Source: Sphingobacteriales bacterium (GTDB taxonomy: Bacteria; Bacteroidota; Bacteroidia; Chitinophagales; UBA2359). From it: a stretch of 39,151 bases of DNA. The DNA is taken from positions 1 through 39,151 of the forward strand of contig JADKCK010000059.1 in NCBI GenBank assembly GCA_016718845.1, in the 5' to 3' direction. Numbering within the stretch: the first letter of the stretch is position 1; each line of letters opens with the position of its first letter. Both the position numbers and the translations under genes were made by a program. Positions 8,928-16,928 of the stretch are shown piece after piece. The notes beneath the pieces were generated by a model. The model was not told where the DNA came from. It worked only from the letters and a program-made list of their open reading frames with translations, and made no database searches.

Positions 8928-9063
8928 TACATGATGCCTGCAAAAGTACAAAAACTTTTGTAGACATGGTTTTTTTAACTTGTTTTAGCAAAACTTGTGT
9001 AAAATAGCGTAATAATATCACCAAAAAAGCAAATTTCGTTACCTATTGCATAGCTAAATGCCG

Positions 9064-9071
9064 TACCTTTG
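9064..9071 (+). promoter_or_regulatory. Promoter -7 element for the MbnP-like gene
   Basis: TACCTTTG is a perfect -7 consensus. A TTG lies 15 bases upstream (9046-9048), closer than usual. The motif overlaps a possible GTG start at 9071, which therefore cannot be translated from this promoter and supports the ATG at 9104 as the true start. Confidence 0.55.
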
Positions 9072-9103
9072 TGCAGTATTTTAACGAACAAAAAATCCTA
9101 GAC

Positions 9104-10075
9104 ATGAAAAAAGTAATTATTACACTGTTAATGGCATTTATTTGCCAAAATATTTTAGCCAAAGAGGTGGTGTTGCAATACACACACAAGGTAGGCACAC
9201 AAGACATGGTGCTAAACACAGGCATTTATACCAATGCCGCGGGCGTAGCCTACAAAATTACGCGAGCCGACTTTTATATGTCGCTGATGAAACTAATACA
9301 CGACGGCGAACAAGCTACCCAACTTAGCAATTATGTTTTAGTGAAAGGCGGACAAACTACTTTTCCGCTGGGCAACTACGAGGTGAATAACTTAGAGGGG
9401 TTTCAGTTTAGTTTAGGCGTAGACCCCGAAGCTAACCACTCCGACCCCTCGTCGTATCCTGCCGACCACCCACTTGCCAATCAAAACCCCGACATGAACT
9501 GGGGCTGGAGCAGCGGCTACCGTTTTATTGCCCTCGAGGGCGTTGCTGCCGATGCCAATGGCAATTTTACCGTGCCTTTTGAAATACACGTATTGTTTGA
9601 CGAAAACCTAATGCGTGTGTTTGTACCAACAGCAGGCTCAACAAACGGCGATGTGCTAAACATAAACATAACAATAGACTATGCCGAAATGTTGAAAAAT
9701 ATTAACCTATCAAATACCATTATCAACCACGGAAATGGTGCTGCACTCGACCAAATGTTGGTTAATATTGCCCATAACCCCATATTTACCGCAACTGTTG
9801 CTACTAATGTAATAGAAAATACTTTGAAAGGAAGTGTAACGTTTGCTAATCCTAGCACCCAAAATAGCATAGTAACGTATCAGTTTACCAACTTACAACA
9901 ACTAAACGCTGTGTTGTGCGATGTACAAGGCAAAATAATAGCCCAATACAAACAACTACCTACCAATGGCACTATAACCTTACCCGACAATTTGGTTGCA
10001 GGTATGTACCTACTTAACTTTACCAACGAAAAACAACAGGCTACATCGAACCACAAAATACAGGTGATACAATAA
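9104..10075 (+). CDS. MbnP-like secreted protein with T9SS C-terminal sorting domain
   Basis: The 323-residue protein begins with a signal peptide (MKKVIITLLMAFICQNILA, 1-19). Residues about 20-215 match the MbnP-like family: diagnostic motifs are NHSDPSSYPADHPLA (111-125) and PDMNWGWSSGYRF (129-141), rich in His, Asp and Trp. Members are periplasmic or surface proteins often linked to copper handling and usually encoded beside a MauG/MbnH-type di-haem protein; none is visible here. Residues about 245-323 form a Por-secretion (T9SS type A) tail, with the closing features NLVAGMYLLNF and HKIQVIQ. An upstream GTG in frame at 9071 was rejected because it sits inside the promoter motif and would bury the signal peptide. 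The gene ends at a strong convergent hairpin. Confidence 0.8.
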   Translation: MKKVIITLLMAFICQNILAKEVVLQYTHKVGTQDMVLNTGIYTNAAGVAYKITRADFYMSLMKLIHDGEQATQLSNYVLVKGGQTTFPLGNYEVNNLEGFQFSLGVDPEANHSDPSSYPADHPLANQNPDMNWGWSSGYRFIALEGVAADANGNFTVPFEIHVLFDENLMRVFVPTAGSTNGDVLNINITIDYAEMLKNINLSNTIINHGNGAALDQMLVNIAHNPIFTATVATNVIENTLKGSVTFANPSTQNSIVTYQFTNLQQLNAVLCDVQGKIIAQYKQLPTNGTITLPDNLVAGMYLLNFTNEKQQATSNHKIQVIQ

Positions 10076-10085
10076 CAAACTACCT

Positions 10086-10132
10086 ACAACACCCCCGCAA
10101 AGCAGCCATTTGTTGCCTTGCGGGGGTGTTGT
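10086..10132. terminator. Bidirectional terminator
   Basis: A perfect 15-bp stem: ACAACACCCCCGCAA pairs with TTGCGGGGGTGTTGT across a 17-base loop. It sits in the 63-base gap between the convergent MbnP-like gene and the 10139-11590 gene. Confidence 0.85.
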
Positions 10133-10138
10133 ATAGCG

Positions 10139-11590
10139 CTATTTAAGTCCCACTATCTTTGCCAACAACCACGACTTTTCGGCAACTTCGGTGGTTTGCT
10201 CTACTGTTTGGGCAAGTTGTGCCAATTGTTTGGTGTAAATTTTAGGCTGATACGTCCATTTTGTAAGTTGCTGTAAGTATTTCGCAAAATTAAAATAGTA
10301 GGCATAATGGGTTGTCCATTCTTTGCGTCGGCGTTTTAGCAAGGCAATAAAATTTACCAAACCGTTATCTAAATATTCGCCATAATCTATGTCGTCATCA
10401 CCTTCGTCGGTTTGGTAAAGCTCGTAGTAAGTGCGTAGTTGCAACGATTTAAAGGCAGGCATTGTTAGTGCTTCATCATACGATTTGTCTTTTAACAAAC
10501 CCACAACTTGCTCAAATTTACCCTGCTCGAACCACACCCGAGCTAAATTGAGTAAATACGTATCTTCATCAACAGAGTGCCTAAATTGAGCAATAAAACG
10601 CTCTAACCACTCGTATTGTTGCTGGTATTGCGCCACTGTCACAATGTTGCGATACAAACCCGCAGGCACGTCGCCATCGGGCGATATAATATGGTGCTCA
10701 ATCTCAAAAACATAAACCTCAAACAAAACCGACAAATAGCGCCTATTGTTTAGGTTTAGTTGGCGCGTGCAATAGTTATGCACCATTGTAAACATTTCTT
10801 GTTTTTCGGCAATATTAAAGGCTTGTTGGTGTGCAAATAATTGGGTTTTTAACGCCTCAAAATGTTGCTCCGACAAAGCTAAATCGGCATCAAAGGTGCG
10901 CAAAGCGTGGTAATAAATTTGTATAGCCGGATGCTGACTATAATCGTTTTGTTGCAAATGTGCCGATACTTCGGCAAGCAGATGTAGGTTGTAAGGCTCG
11001 TTTTTAAACCGCTGAAAACTAAGCGCCTTGCACGCATATTTTAACTTATTTACTAAATAATAAGCATCTAAATAATCCGATACCTTTTGTAAATTAGGCT
11101 CTTGGTCGCGTTGTTGTTGATTTTCGATAGATTGATGCAACAACTCGTTGGCTTGCAATTGACGATGATAATAAGCCGCCGAATTGCCCATAGCCATATT
11201 GTCGCTTTGCTCAATGTGCGCCAAGGTGTCGTTTAGATGAGTATCAAGCCCATGTTGTAAAAATGCACTAGCAAGGTGTAACTGCACTTGCAACGGTTGT
11301 TTTCGCCACTGTTCGGTAGCCCAAAACTGCTCAATTAAATCGGCTAACAGGGTAGCAAACTGCCTTATTTTAATGTCTTTAAACGCCTCGTTGCCAAACA
11401 AATGCGCAAAAACACGCTCGCGATGCACATTTACATGCGTATAATCAGGAGCATACTTGTGCAAATAACGATATAGCTCCACCACATTGGCATTCGTATT
11501 AAAATAGGGCGATTGCAAAAACTTCAAAAATAACTTATGCTCGCTGCCCGAAAAACGCCTCAGCAAACCAATAACTTTAGTGTTAAACAA
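10139..11590 (-). CDS. Large helical protein of unknown function (Bacteroidota-type)
   Basis: A 483-residue protein I do not recognise as a named family. It begins FNTKVIGLLRRFSGSEHKLFLKFLQSPYFNTN, a motif style shared by conserved hypothetical proteins of Bacteroidota. The whole chain is rich in Leu, Gln, Ala and Tyr, with alternating helix patterns suggesting a helical-repeat (TPR-like) solenoid. There is no signal peptide or transmembrane segment, so it is probably cytosolic. The only start consistent with this N-terminus is TTG at 11590; no in-frame ATG lies upstream or within the first 100 residues. A good promoter lies about 200 bases upstream, implying a long leader that passes through the C-rich (G-rich on plus) repeat. 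Confidence 0.75.
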   Translation of the reverse strand: MFNTKVIGLLRRFSGSEHKLFLKFLQSPYFNTNANVVELYRYLHKYAPDYTHVNVHRERVFAHLFGNEAFKDIKIRQFATLLADLIEQFWATEQWRKQPLQVQLHLASAFLQHGLDTHLNDTLAHIEQSDNMAMGNSAAYYHRQLQANELLHQSIENQQQRDQEPNLQKVSDYLDAYYLVNKLKYACKALSFQRFKNEPYNLHLLAEVSAHLQQNDYSQHPAIQIYYHALRTFDADLALSEQHFEALKTQLFAHQQAFNIAEKQEMFTMVHNYCTRQLNLNNRRYLSVLFEVYVFEIEHHIISPDGDVPAGLYRNIVTVAQYQQQYEWLERFIAQFRHSVDEDTYLLNLARVWFEQGKFEQVVGLLKDKSYDEALTMPAFKSLQLRTYYELYQTDEGDDDIDYGEYLDNGLVNFIALLKRRRKEWTTHYAYYFNFAKYLQQLTKWTYQPKIYTKQLAQLAQTVEQTTEVAEKSWLLAKIVGLK

Positions 11591-11601
11591 GCTAAATAAA
11601 T

Positions 11602-11700
11602 TGTAAATTGTAAATCCTCTGGGAGAGGGGGGGTAGGTAGGTAATTCCCCTCTGGGAGGGGGGGGGGGTAGGTTCCCTGGGCGGAGGGGTGGGTTTAAGG
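11602..11700 (+). repeat. G-rich degenerate tandem repeat (three units of about 30 bp)
   Basis: Three successive blocks each carry a CTCTGGGAG- or CTGGGCGGAG-like core followed by a long G run and TAGGT or TTAAGGT. They are preceded by two TTGTAAA heptamers. The plus strand has several G runs of four or more and could form a quadruplex. Homopolymers of 7-10 G make the exact length unreliable. This resembles the CCCTTTGGGGG-type intergenic repeats common in Bacteroidota. Confidence 0.6.
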
Positions 11701-11743
11701 TAAATGGTAAAATTTGTGTGAAAATCTAAAGCATATCACCAAA

Positions 11744-11775
11744 AGCGGACAGCGGACAGCCAACAGCGGATAGCC
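11744..11775 (+). repeat. Short AGCGGACAGC tandem repeat (second cluster at 36147-36220)
   Basis: AGCGGACAGCGGACAGCC is followed by AACAGCGGATAGCC. The same words, in the same orientation, form a longer cluster at 36147-36220. It is intergenic and non-coding here. Confidence 0.65.
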
Positions 11776-11788
11776 AAAAAAACTTTCG

Positions 11789-11820
11789 CAAAGGTAAAAA
11801 AACTTTTCGGTTAACACAAA
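11789..11820 (-). promoter_or_regulatory. Promoter of the 10139-11590 gene (TTTG-N20-TACCTTTG)
   Basis: The minus strand shows TTTG (11817-11820), a 20-base spacer and TACCTTTG (11789-11796), a perfect match to the Bacteroidota promoter. Transcription would start near 11782, about 190 bases before the TTG start codon. Confidence 0.65.
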
Positions 11821-11839
11821 TCTCTTTTTTTAGTTTTGT

Positions 11840-11930
11840 AAGATGCTGTAAATCAGCAAATAACTCCTTGTTTATTGATGCATTTAGACACTAAAACGAG
11901 CTTTGTTACTTAACAAAGCTCGTTTTTTGT
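11840..11930 (+). ncRNA. Candidate small RNA with a 3' terminator hairpin
   Basis: A -7-like TAGTTTTG at 11831-11838 is followed by a small hairpin (TGCTG/CAGCA, 11844-11858), about 35 unpaired bases, and a perfect 16-bp hairpin with a T run (11893-11928). No ORF starts in between, and the terminator has no upstream coding gene on this strand, since the gene to the left is transcribed away. A roughly 85-base RNA is the simplest explanation. The -33 element is weak (TTTC at about 11805), so this remains a prediction. Confidence 0.35.
11893..11926 (+). terminator. Perfect 16-bp hairpin terminator
   Basis: AAAACGAGCTTTGTTA pairs with TAACAAAGCTCGTTTT around a 2-base gap, followed by more T. It insulates the next promoter (11932-11963) from upstream transcription and would form the 3' end of the candidate small RNA. 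Confidence 0.8.
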
Positions 11931-11931
11931 A

Positions 11932-11963
11932 TTTGCATACCCCCTGTATCTGCTATACCTTTG
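11932..11963 (+). promoter_or_regulatory. Promoter of the LRR/T9SS gene (TTTG-N20-TACCTTTG)
   Basis: TTTG at 11932-11935, a 20-base spacer and TACCTTTG at 11956-11963 form a perfect Bacteroidota promoter. The start near 11970 gives a leader of about 195 bases. Confidence 0.7.
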
Positions 11964-11969
11964 CACTAT

Positions 11970-12163
11970 CAATCGAGTTATGACCGCCAAGCACTGTTTT
12001 TAAGTGCGGTTTCTATAAAACCAAACTTTTAACACTTCATACATAAATACCTTTAAAACTTCCCTGCAACTTTCTAATTGTTTAAAACAGAAACCCTTAG
12101 CGGGGTTTTACTTCCAAAACCTCGCTAGCAGGGAAAGTACAAAGTACCACAAAAAAACAAACG
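11970..12163 (+). promoter_or_regulatory. Structured 5' leader, candidate cis-regulatory RNA
   Basis: The leader folds strongly on inspection. (a) 11983-12010 can form a hairpin ending in GCGGT; its GGT overlaps an alternative stem GGTTT/AAACC (12008-12022). (b) An outer stem ACTTCCCTGC (12058-12067) / GCAGGGAAAGT (12128-12138) has one bulge. (c) An inner 12-bp stem TAGCGGGGTTTT (12098-12109) / AAAACCTCGCTA (12116-12127) has one G-U pair and abuts the outer stem directly. The ATG follows 25 bases later. I do not recognise a known riboswitch class; the function is unknown. Confidence 0.4.
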
Positions 12164-14551
12164 ATGAAATATACCCCTAATATAATATACATTACCCTAT
12201 TGCTGCTTTTTAACCTGCAAGCAATAGCCCAAGGTGCTGGCGGTGGCGGTATGCCCTGTCAATTCGACGAATTAGACCCCGAAGTGCAACAAAGCCTAAC
12301 CAACCTATACAACGCCACAAACGGTAACAACTGGGAACATAACAATGACTGGTTTTCACCCGAACCCGTAAACGACTGGTTTGGCATACAAATGGGCGGC
12401 GGACCTAACCAATGTAAAATCGCCCATATCAACCTACATAACAATAACCTAACCGGACAAATACCCCCTAACTTAAATCTACCCGATTTACAACACCTCG
12501 ACCTGTCCGACAATCAACTGACGGGCAACATACCCAACTTTGACCAACTGCCCAAACTCGAAAACCTTTACCTAGATAACAACCACCTTACAGGTACTTT
12601 ACCTAACTTTAATAACTTACCTTTTTTAGAGTGGCTTTTTGTAGGTCGTAATCACCTTACAGGTGTAGTGCCTAACTTTACCAACTTACCCAATTTGGTT
12701 TTCTTACAGCTATGCACCAATAACTTTGTTGGCGGAATACCTACCTTCGAGAACTGCCCAAACCTAAACGTTAGCCAAATAGATTTCTCCTGCTTATCGA
12801 GTGTTACCATAGAAGGTACTGCCTTTTACGACGCTAATAATAATTGCACACAAGATGCCAACGAACCCGGCATTCCTAACCTATTAATAAGCGCAAACAA
12901 TGCCCAAAACACCACCTTTACCAACGCCAATGGCAACTTTCAGCTTGCCACCGATACCGGTACTGTGGTCATTCAACCCCAAATAAGCAATAACCTATTT
13001 TGGCAACAACAAACAACCTGCCCACAAAGTTACACCCTACAAGTTGATGATTACAACAACTTTATCATCAACCAAAACTTTGCCCTAACGCCCCTCCAAA
13101 CCTGCCCTTCGCCAAGCGTAGAAATTAGTACACCTTTCTTACGCCGTTGTTTCGACAATACCTACTCCGTTTCGTATTGCAACGAAGGTACCGACCTTGC
13201 CACTAATGCCCAAATAGACCTAGAACTGCCCGATAACCTCCAATTTGTATCCGCTACGCTGCCCAACACACAAGTTAATAATACCTTTAGCTTTTTATTG
13301 GGCGATTTAGCCATTGGGCAATGTGGCTCTTTTAACGTTGTGGTGCAACCTTTGTGCGATGCCGAGTTAGGTAGCGCCGCTTGTGTAAAAGCTACCATTT
13401 ATCCGCCAGCATGTATTGTTAATAGCCTCGATGGATACAACCTAAGCGTGCAAAGTACCTGCGAAAACGATACCGTAAAATTTAGTATCACCAACCAAAG
13501 CAACGACGACCTGCCAACAGGCGCCGATTATCGCCTCTACGAAGACGACATACTCTCCGCAATAGGTACTGTGCAGTTACAGGCTCACCAAACAAAAAAC
13601 TTAACATTAGGTGCAACAGGCGCTACCTACCGCCTAATTGCCAATCCAAACGCTACTAACCCCACCGTAAGCCAACCCCAAGCCTTTACCGAAGGTTGTG
13701 GCGGATACCATTTAGGTTTTGTGTTACCTTTTGCCCCACCCGACAACGAACCATTTATTGACATAGATTGCCATGAGATTGTTGGCTCCTTTGACCCAAA
13801 CGACCTCCAAACTGCTCCACTTGGCTTGGGCAATAATCACTACATACAACCAAATACCCCACTCGAATACACCATTCGATTTCAGAACACCGGCAACGAT
13901 ACCGCTATCAATGTGTTTATAATAGATACCCTTGCGGCTAATAAATTCGACCTGTCTACCTTACGTTTAGGCAACAGCACCCACCCATATACCTACGAAA
14001 TACGAAACAACCAAGTCTTGATAGTTTATTTTAACCAAATTTACTTGCCCGACAGCAGCACCAACGCAGCCGCAAGTAATGGCTATTTAACCTACACCAT
14101 TCAGCCTAAAAACGGTTTGTTGCAAAACGAAGTGATTACTAATCAGGCTTACTTATTTTTCGATTACAATGCGCCATTAGCCACCAATACTGTTTTTCAT
14201 ACCATTTGCACCAATCAACAAACCATGTGTATGCCAACAGGTATTGTCGATACCCTATATTTTAGTGTAGGCATTGCCAACAATGTGTATCAAAACATAG
14301 CCTTAAAGGTATACCCTAATCCAGCTACCGATGTGGTAAATTTCGATTGGCTAAACAAACTACCCGCTACTGCATCTGCCCCAAAATTAACTATACAAAA
14401 CCTATTAGGGCAAACCGTAAACCAAACCGTACTAAACAACACCCACAACCGCATTAACGTACAAACATTACCAACAGGCATGTATTTATATAGTGTGGTA
14501 GTAAACAATCAAGCAACCGCCAACGGACGTATTTTTATTGTAAATCGTTGA
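12164..14551 (+). CDS. Secreted LRR / DUF11-like adhesin-type protein with T9SS tail
   Basis: A 795-residue secreted protein. Residues 1-22 are a signal peptide ending AIAQ. Residues about 28-75 resemble the cap of plant-type LRRs (LTNLYNATNGNNWEHNNDW), followed by four to five LRRs with the LxxLxLxxNxLTGxIP pattern (about 85-200). A Cys-containing SdrB-like segment follows (GTAFYDANNNCTQDANEPGIPNLLI, about 217-240, then a TNANGNFQL strand). A central Cys-rich beta region leads to a DUF11-like repeat beginning GSFDPNDLQTAPLG and containing LEYTIRFQNTGNDTAINVFIIDTL (about 545-680). The last about 80 residues form a T9SS sorting domain (VYPNPATDVVNF ... LPTGMYLYSVVV). It probably acts at the cell surface in adhesion, with no catalytic motif. 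Transcription starts from a perfect promoter through a folded leader. Confidence 0.85.
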   Translation: MKYTPNIIYITLLLLFNLQAIAQGAGGGGMPCQFDELDPEVQQSLTNLYNATNGNNWEHNNDWFSPEPVNDWFGIQMGGGPNQCKIAHINLHNNNLTGQIPPNLNLPDLQHLDLSDNQLTGNIPNFDQLPKLENLYLDNNHLTGTLPNFNNLPFLEWLFVGRNHLTGVVPNFTNLPNLVFLQLCTNNFVGGIPTFENCPNLNVSQIDFSCLSSVTIEGTAFYDANNNCTQDANEPGIPNLLISANNAQNTTFTNANGNFQLATDTGTVVIQPQISNNLFWQQQTTCPQSYTLQVDDYNNFIINQNFALTPLQTCPSPSVEISTPFLRRCFDNTYSVSYCNEGTDLATNAQIDLELPDNLQFVSATLPNTQVNNTFSFLLGDLAIGQCGSFNVVVQPLCDAELGSAACVKATIYPPACIVNSLDGYNLSVQSTCENDTVKFSITNQSNDDLPTGADYRLYEDDILSAIGTVQLQAHQTKNLTLGATGATYRLIANPNATNPTVSQPQAFTEGCGGYHLGFVLPFAPPDNEPFIDIDCHEIVGSFDPNDLQTAPLGLGNNHYIQPNTPLEYTIRFQNTGNDTAINVFIIDTLAANKFDLSTLRLGNSTHPYTYEIRNNQVLIVYFNQIYLPDSSTNAAASNGYLTYTIQPKNGLLQNEVITNQAYLFFDYNAPLATNTVFHTICTNQQTMCMPTGIVDTLYFSVGIANNVYQNIALKVYPNPATDVVNFDWLNKLPATASAPKLTIQNLLGQTVNQTVLNNTHNRINVQTLPTGMYLYSVVVNNQATANGRIFIVNR

Positions 14552-14621
14552 TAAGATGTTACCCACGTCTGCAACGCCACTTATTTAACCGCAACACATT
14601 TGCCCAAAACTGCATTTTTTA

Positions 14622-15282
14622 GTACCAATAAAGCAAACGGTTATAGTAGAGTAGGATAGGGGCAACAAATAATTTACTTAGATAAACAGCCTAAACAGAT
14701 ATTCAGCTTGATACTATCGTGTAAAAAGCAGTATTTTCAGCCCCGTTAGGGGTATAATATGGGTAGATATAATGTTGGGTAAAAGTGGTATTATCAGCCC
14801 CGTTGGTAGGGATGTTGGGAACGTATTTTAGCCCGTTAAGGGTATAATAGCTTTAAAAGATAACCCCAAATTCAAAATTTATACCCAACAGTATTATGTT
14901 TAATGGCTACTAACACATACGGTTAAGCACCAAATAGCCTATTTTATGCAAAAAACACCTATTTTAGCCACCACAAAGCAAGCGTTTATACTCGGTTAGG
15001 GTAAAGGTAACAAATAATTTACTTAGATAAACAGCCTAACGAATTGCGGAGGGGAAAAAAAGATCCCCCCCCCGGGGGAGAAAAGGGAAAAAGGAAGCCT
15101 TAGGTGTAAGGGTAGAGATGTTGGGAAACGTTTTTAGCTCTTAGGGGTGTAATAGCTTATCACCAGAAAGATACCAATTAAAATTATACCCGATAGTATT
15201 ATGTTGAATGACTACTAACGCATACAGTTAAGCACCAAACAGCCTATTTTATGCAAAAAATGCCTACGGTTAAGCCAATAAT
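14622..15282 (+). repeat. Imperfect direct duplication (about 340 bp + 310 bp)
   Basis: Copy 1 (about 14622-14965) and copy 2 (about 14972-15282) share blocks in the same order: ACAAATAATTTACTTAGATA with AACAGCCTAA, GATGTTGGGAA, GGTATAATAGCT or GGTGTAATAGCT, AGTATTATGTT, GGTTAAGCACCAAA and CCTATTTTATGCAAAAAA. Copy 2 has lost part of the middle and carries a low-complexity stretch of C and G runs (about 15050-15100). No ORF is preserved in either copy. Confidence 0.6.
14736..14852 (+). repeat. CCCCGTTAGGGG-type palindromic repeats
   Basis: Three short units occur: CAGCCCCGTTAGGGGTATAAT near 14738, CAGCCCCGTTGGTAGGG near 14797 and TAGCCCGTTAAGGGTATAAT near 14833. The core CCCCGTTAGGGG is a small inverted repeat. 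They lie in copy 1 of the larger duplication. Confidence 0.55.
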
Positions 15283-15326
15283 GCTTAATTATCAAGGGCT
15301 TTTTTAGCAGGGTACAAAAAAAATCT

Positions 15327-15536
15327 GTACAACTAACGCTCCACTTTGTACAAGTAAGACGCAAATCAATACAAGTAACATTTCTTTGCATACAAGTGAC
15401 GTTCCACTCTATTAGGAGATAATTCCACTCTATTAGGAAACAATTCCACTACTTACAAGTAACGTTCCACTCCTTACAAGTAACGTTCCACCCCTTACGA
15501 GTAACGTTCCACCCCTTAGGATTAAAATTCCACTAT
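15327..15536 (+). repeat. 210-bp element of ten 21-bp units, copy 1
   Basis: Ten consecutive 21-bp units with no spacers, core ACAAGTAACGTTCCACT. The last unit is AGGATTAAAATTCCACTAT preceded by TT, and ATATGTTA follows. Units 5 and 6 carry a distinct TTAGGA-type variant. The same element with the same unit order recurs at 26518-26727. It is non-coding on the plus strand. The period equals two turns of B-DNA. Confidence 0.85.
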
Positions 15537-15591
15537 ATATGTTAATCACCCTAAACGTTTTTTTAGGCTTCCGTAGCTAATTAAATGGTGG

Positions 15592-15885
15592 TTGTATGGA
15601 TTGGGTTTGTTAGGTTTTAGGTTGGATAAACAGCCTCATCTAACAAAACTAAAAACGGATTGATTGGGTTTATTAGGTTTTGGGTTGGATAAACAGCCGC
15701 ATCTAACAAAACCAAAAACGGATTGATTAGGTTTATTAGGTTTTGGGTTGGATAAACAACCGCATCTAACAAAACTAAAAACGGATTGATTGGTTTGGTT
15801 AAGTTTTGGGTTGGATAAACAGCCGCATCTAACAAAACTAAAAACGGATTTATTGGGTTTATTAGGTTTTGGGTTGGATATAAAT
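15592..15885 (+). repeat. 63-bp tandem repeat, about 4.7 copies
   Basis: GGATAAACAGCC or close variants recur at 15624, 15687, 15750, 15813 and 15876, exactly 63 bp apart. Each unit holds a TAGGTTTTGGGTTGG block, GCATCTAACAAAAC and AAAAACGG. Since 63 is a multiple of three, two minus-strand frames stay open across it by chance. I do not regard these as genes. Confidence 0.85.
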
Positions 15886-15935
15886 ACTAAATTTTTCTTG
15901 TCATTGATAATCAGAACACAATTAATCACGGAACA

Positions 15936-16871
15936 ATGAAACGCAAAGACTTTTTTAAAGGCATTGGCATAACAGCTTTAGGCACTATGTTGCCATTTAA
16001 TAACACCAAAGCCAAAAACATTTTGTCAGATGCCGCAGGCAATTCGGTTGTCAAATTACAACCTACTTGCCTATTAATACCCACCGAAACCGCCGGTCCT
16101 TTTGTTTTTGACCTTAGCAACAACCCCGACATGTATCGGCAAGACATTAGAGAAGGCAACGCAGGTATTCCGCTTAATTTAACACTTACTATAGTAAACG
16201 TAAACGATAACTGCAACCCCATCGGTAATGCTCGTGTGGATATCTGGCATTGTAACAAAGAGGGCTATTACTCGGGGTTTAATAACCAAAACGGTTATCT
16301 AGGCACGCAAAACCATGCGGGCGAAACATTTTTTAGAGGCATTCAATTAACCAACTGCGACGGGCAAGCCCAATTTACTACCATCTATCCGGGTTGGTAT
16401 CCGGGCAGAGTTACACACATTCATTTTAGGGTCTATTTAGGTACAACATTAAGTGCAACCTCTCAAATGGCTTTCCCGATGGCTATTACCACTACCGTAT
16501 ACAATACGTCTTTGTACTCGGCACATGGTCAGAACCCCACAAGCAACAACACCGACAACGTTTTTTCTGATGCCGTAAATACACAATACGAGCTACTAAC
16601 CGTTACCGAAAACCTAATAAGCGGAGGCTACGATGGCTCGTTGGTAATTGGGGTAGCAGCCCCCGCAAGTTATAGTGCGTTAATAATAAGTGGTAGCAAC
16701 CAAGCCTGTAGTAGTGGCGTTAGTACCTATTCTATTCCTAATCCTTCGGTAGGCTCTACCATTGTTTGGTCGGTAACAGGCGGAACCATCGTAAGTGGTC
16801 AAGGCACAGCCCAAATAACAGTACAATGGAACAATGGCACCGAAGGAACTGTAGATGTTAATGTTTTCTAA
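15936..16871 (+). CDS. Secreted intradiol ring-cleavage dioxygenase-like protein with PKD-like domain
   Basis: A 311-residue protein. The N-terminus MKRKDFFKGIGITALGTMLP resembles a Tat-type signal in which the twin arginine is Lys-Arg. Residues about 45-235 match the intradiol (catechol/protocatechuate-type) dioxygenase fold: PTETAGPFVFD at the start, DIWHCNKEGYYSGF (103-115) and the ligand motif YPGWYPGRVTHIHFRV (151-166). Tyr111 or Tyr112, Tyr155, His161 and His163 fit the usual two-Tyr, two-His non-haem iron set. Residues about 248-311 form a PKD-like domain (GSTIVWSVTGGTIVSGQGT). There is no T9SS tail. Real enzymes of this kind open aromatic rings; this secreted branch has no known substrate, and no other aromatic-degradation genes are nearby. 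The gene follows the 63-bp repeat array by about 50 bases. Confidence 0.8.
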   Translation: MKRKDFFKGIGITALGTMLPFNNTKAKNILSDAAGNSVVKLQPTCLLIPTETAGPFVFDLSNNPDMYRQDIREGNAGIPLNLTLTIVNVNDNCNPIGNARVDIWHCNKEGYYSGFNNQNGYLGTQNHAGETFFRGIQLTNCDGQAQFTTIYPGWYPGRVTHIHFRVYLGTTLSATSQMAFPMAITTTVYNTSLYSAHGQNPTSNNTDNVFSDAVNTQYELLTVTENLISGGYDGSLVIGVAAPASYSALIISGSNQACSSGVSTYSIPNPSVGSTIVWSVTGGTIVSGQGTAQITVQWNNGTEGTVDVNVF

Positions 16872-16928
16872 ACCTTTTCTAAAGCAATTTATTCAAAAGT
16901 AATTTTATCACTCTTTAAAACATAAGCA

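Noticed and set aside
9071..9103. GTG start for the MbnP-like protein
   Set aside because: It overlaps the -7 promoter element and would place 11 extra residues before the signal peptide.
15327..15536. CRISPR array
   Set aside because: Units are 21 bp with no spacers between them and no cas genes nearby; the repeats themselves vary.
15617..15929. Two overlapping minus-strand ORFs of 21-residue repeats (PTQNLINPINPF and CGCLSNPKPNKPNQ types)
   Set aside because: Both arise because a 63-bp non-coding repeat keeps frames open. They sit in two frames of the same DNA, lack a plausible start region and have repeat-driven composition.
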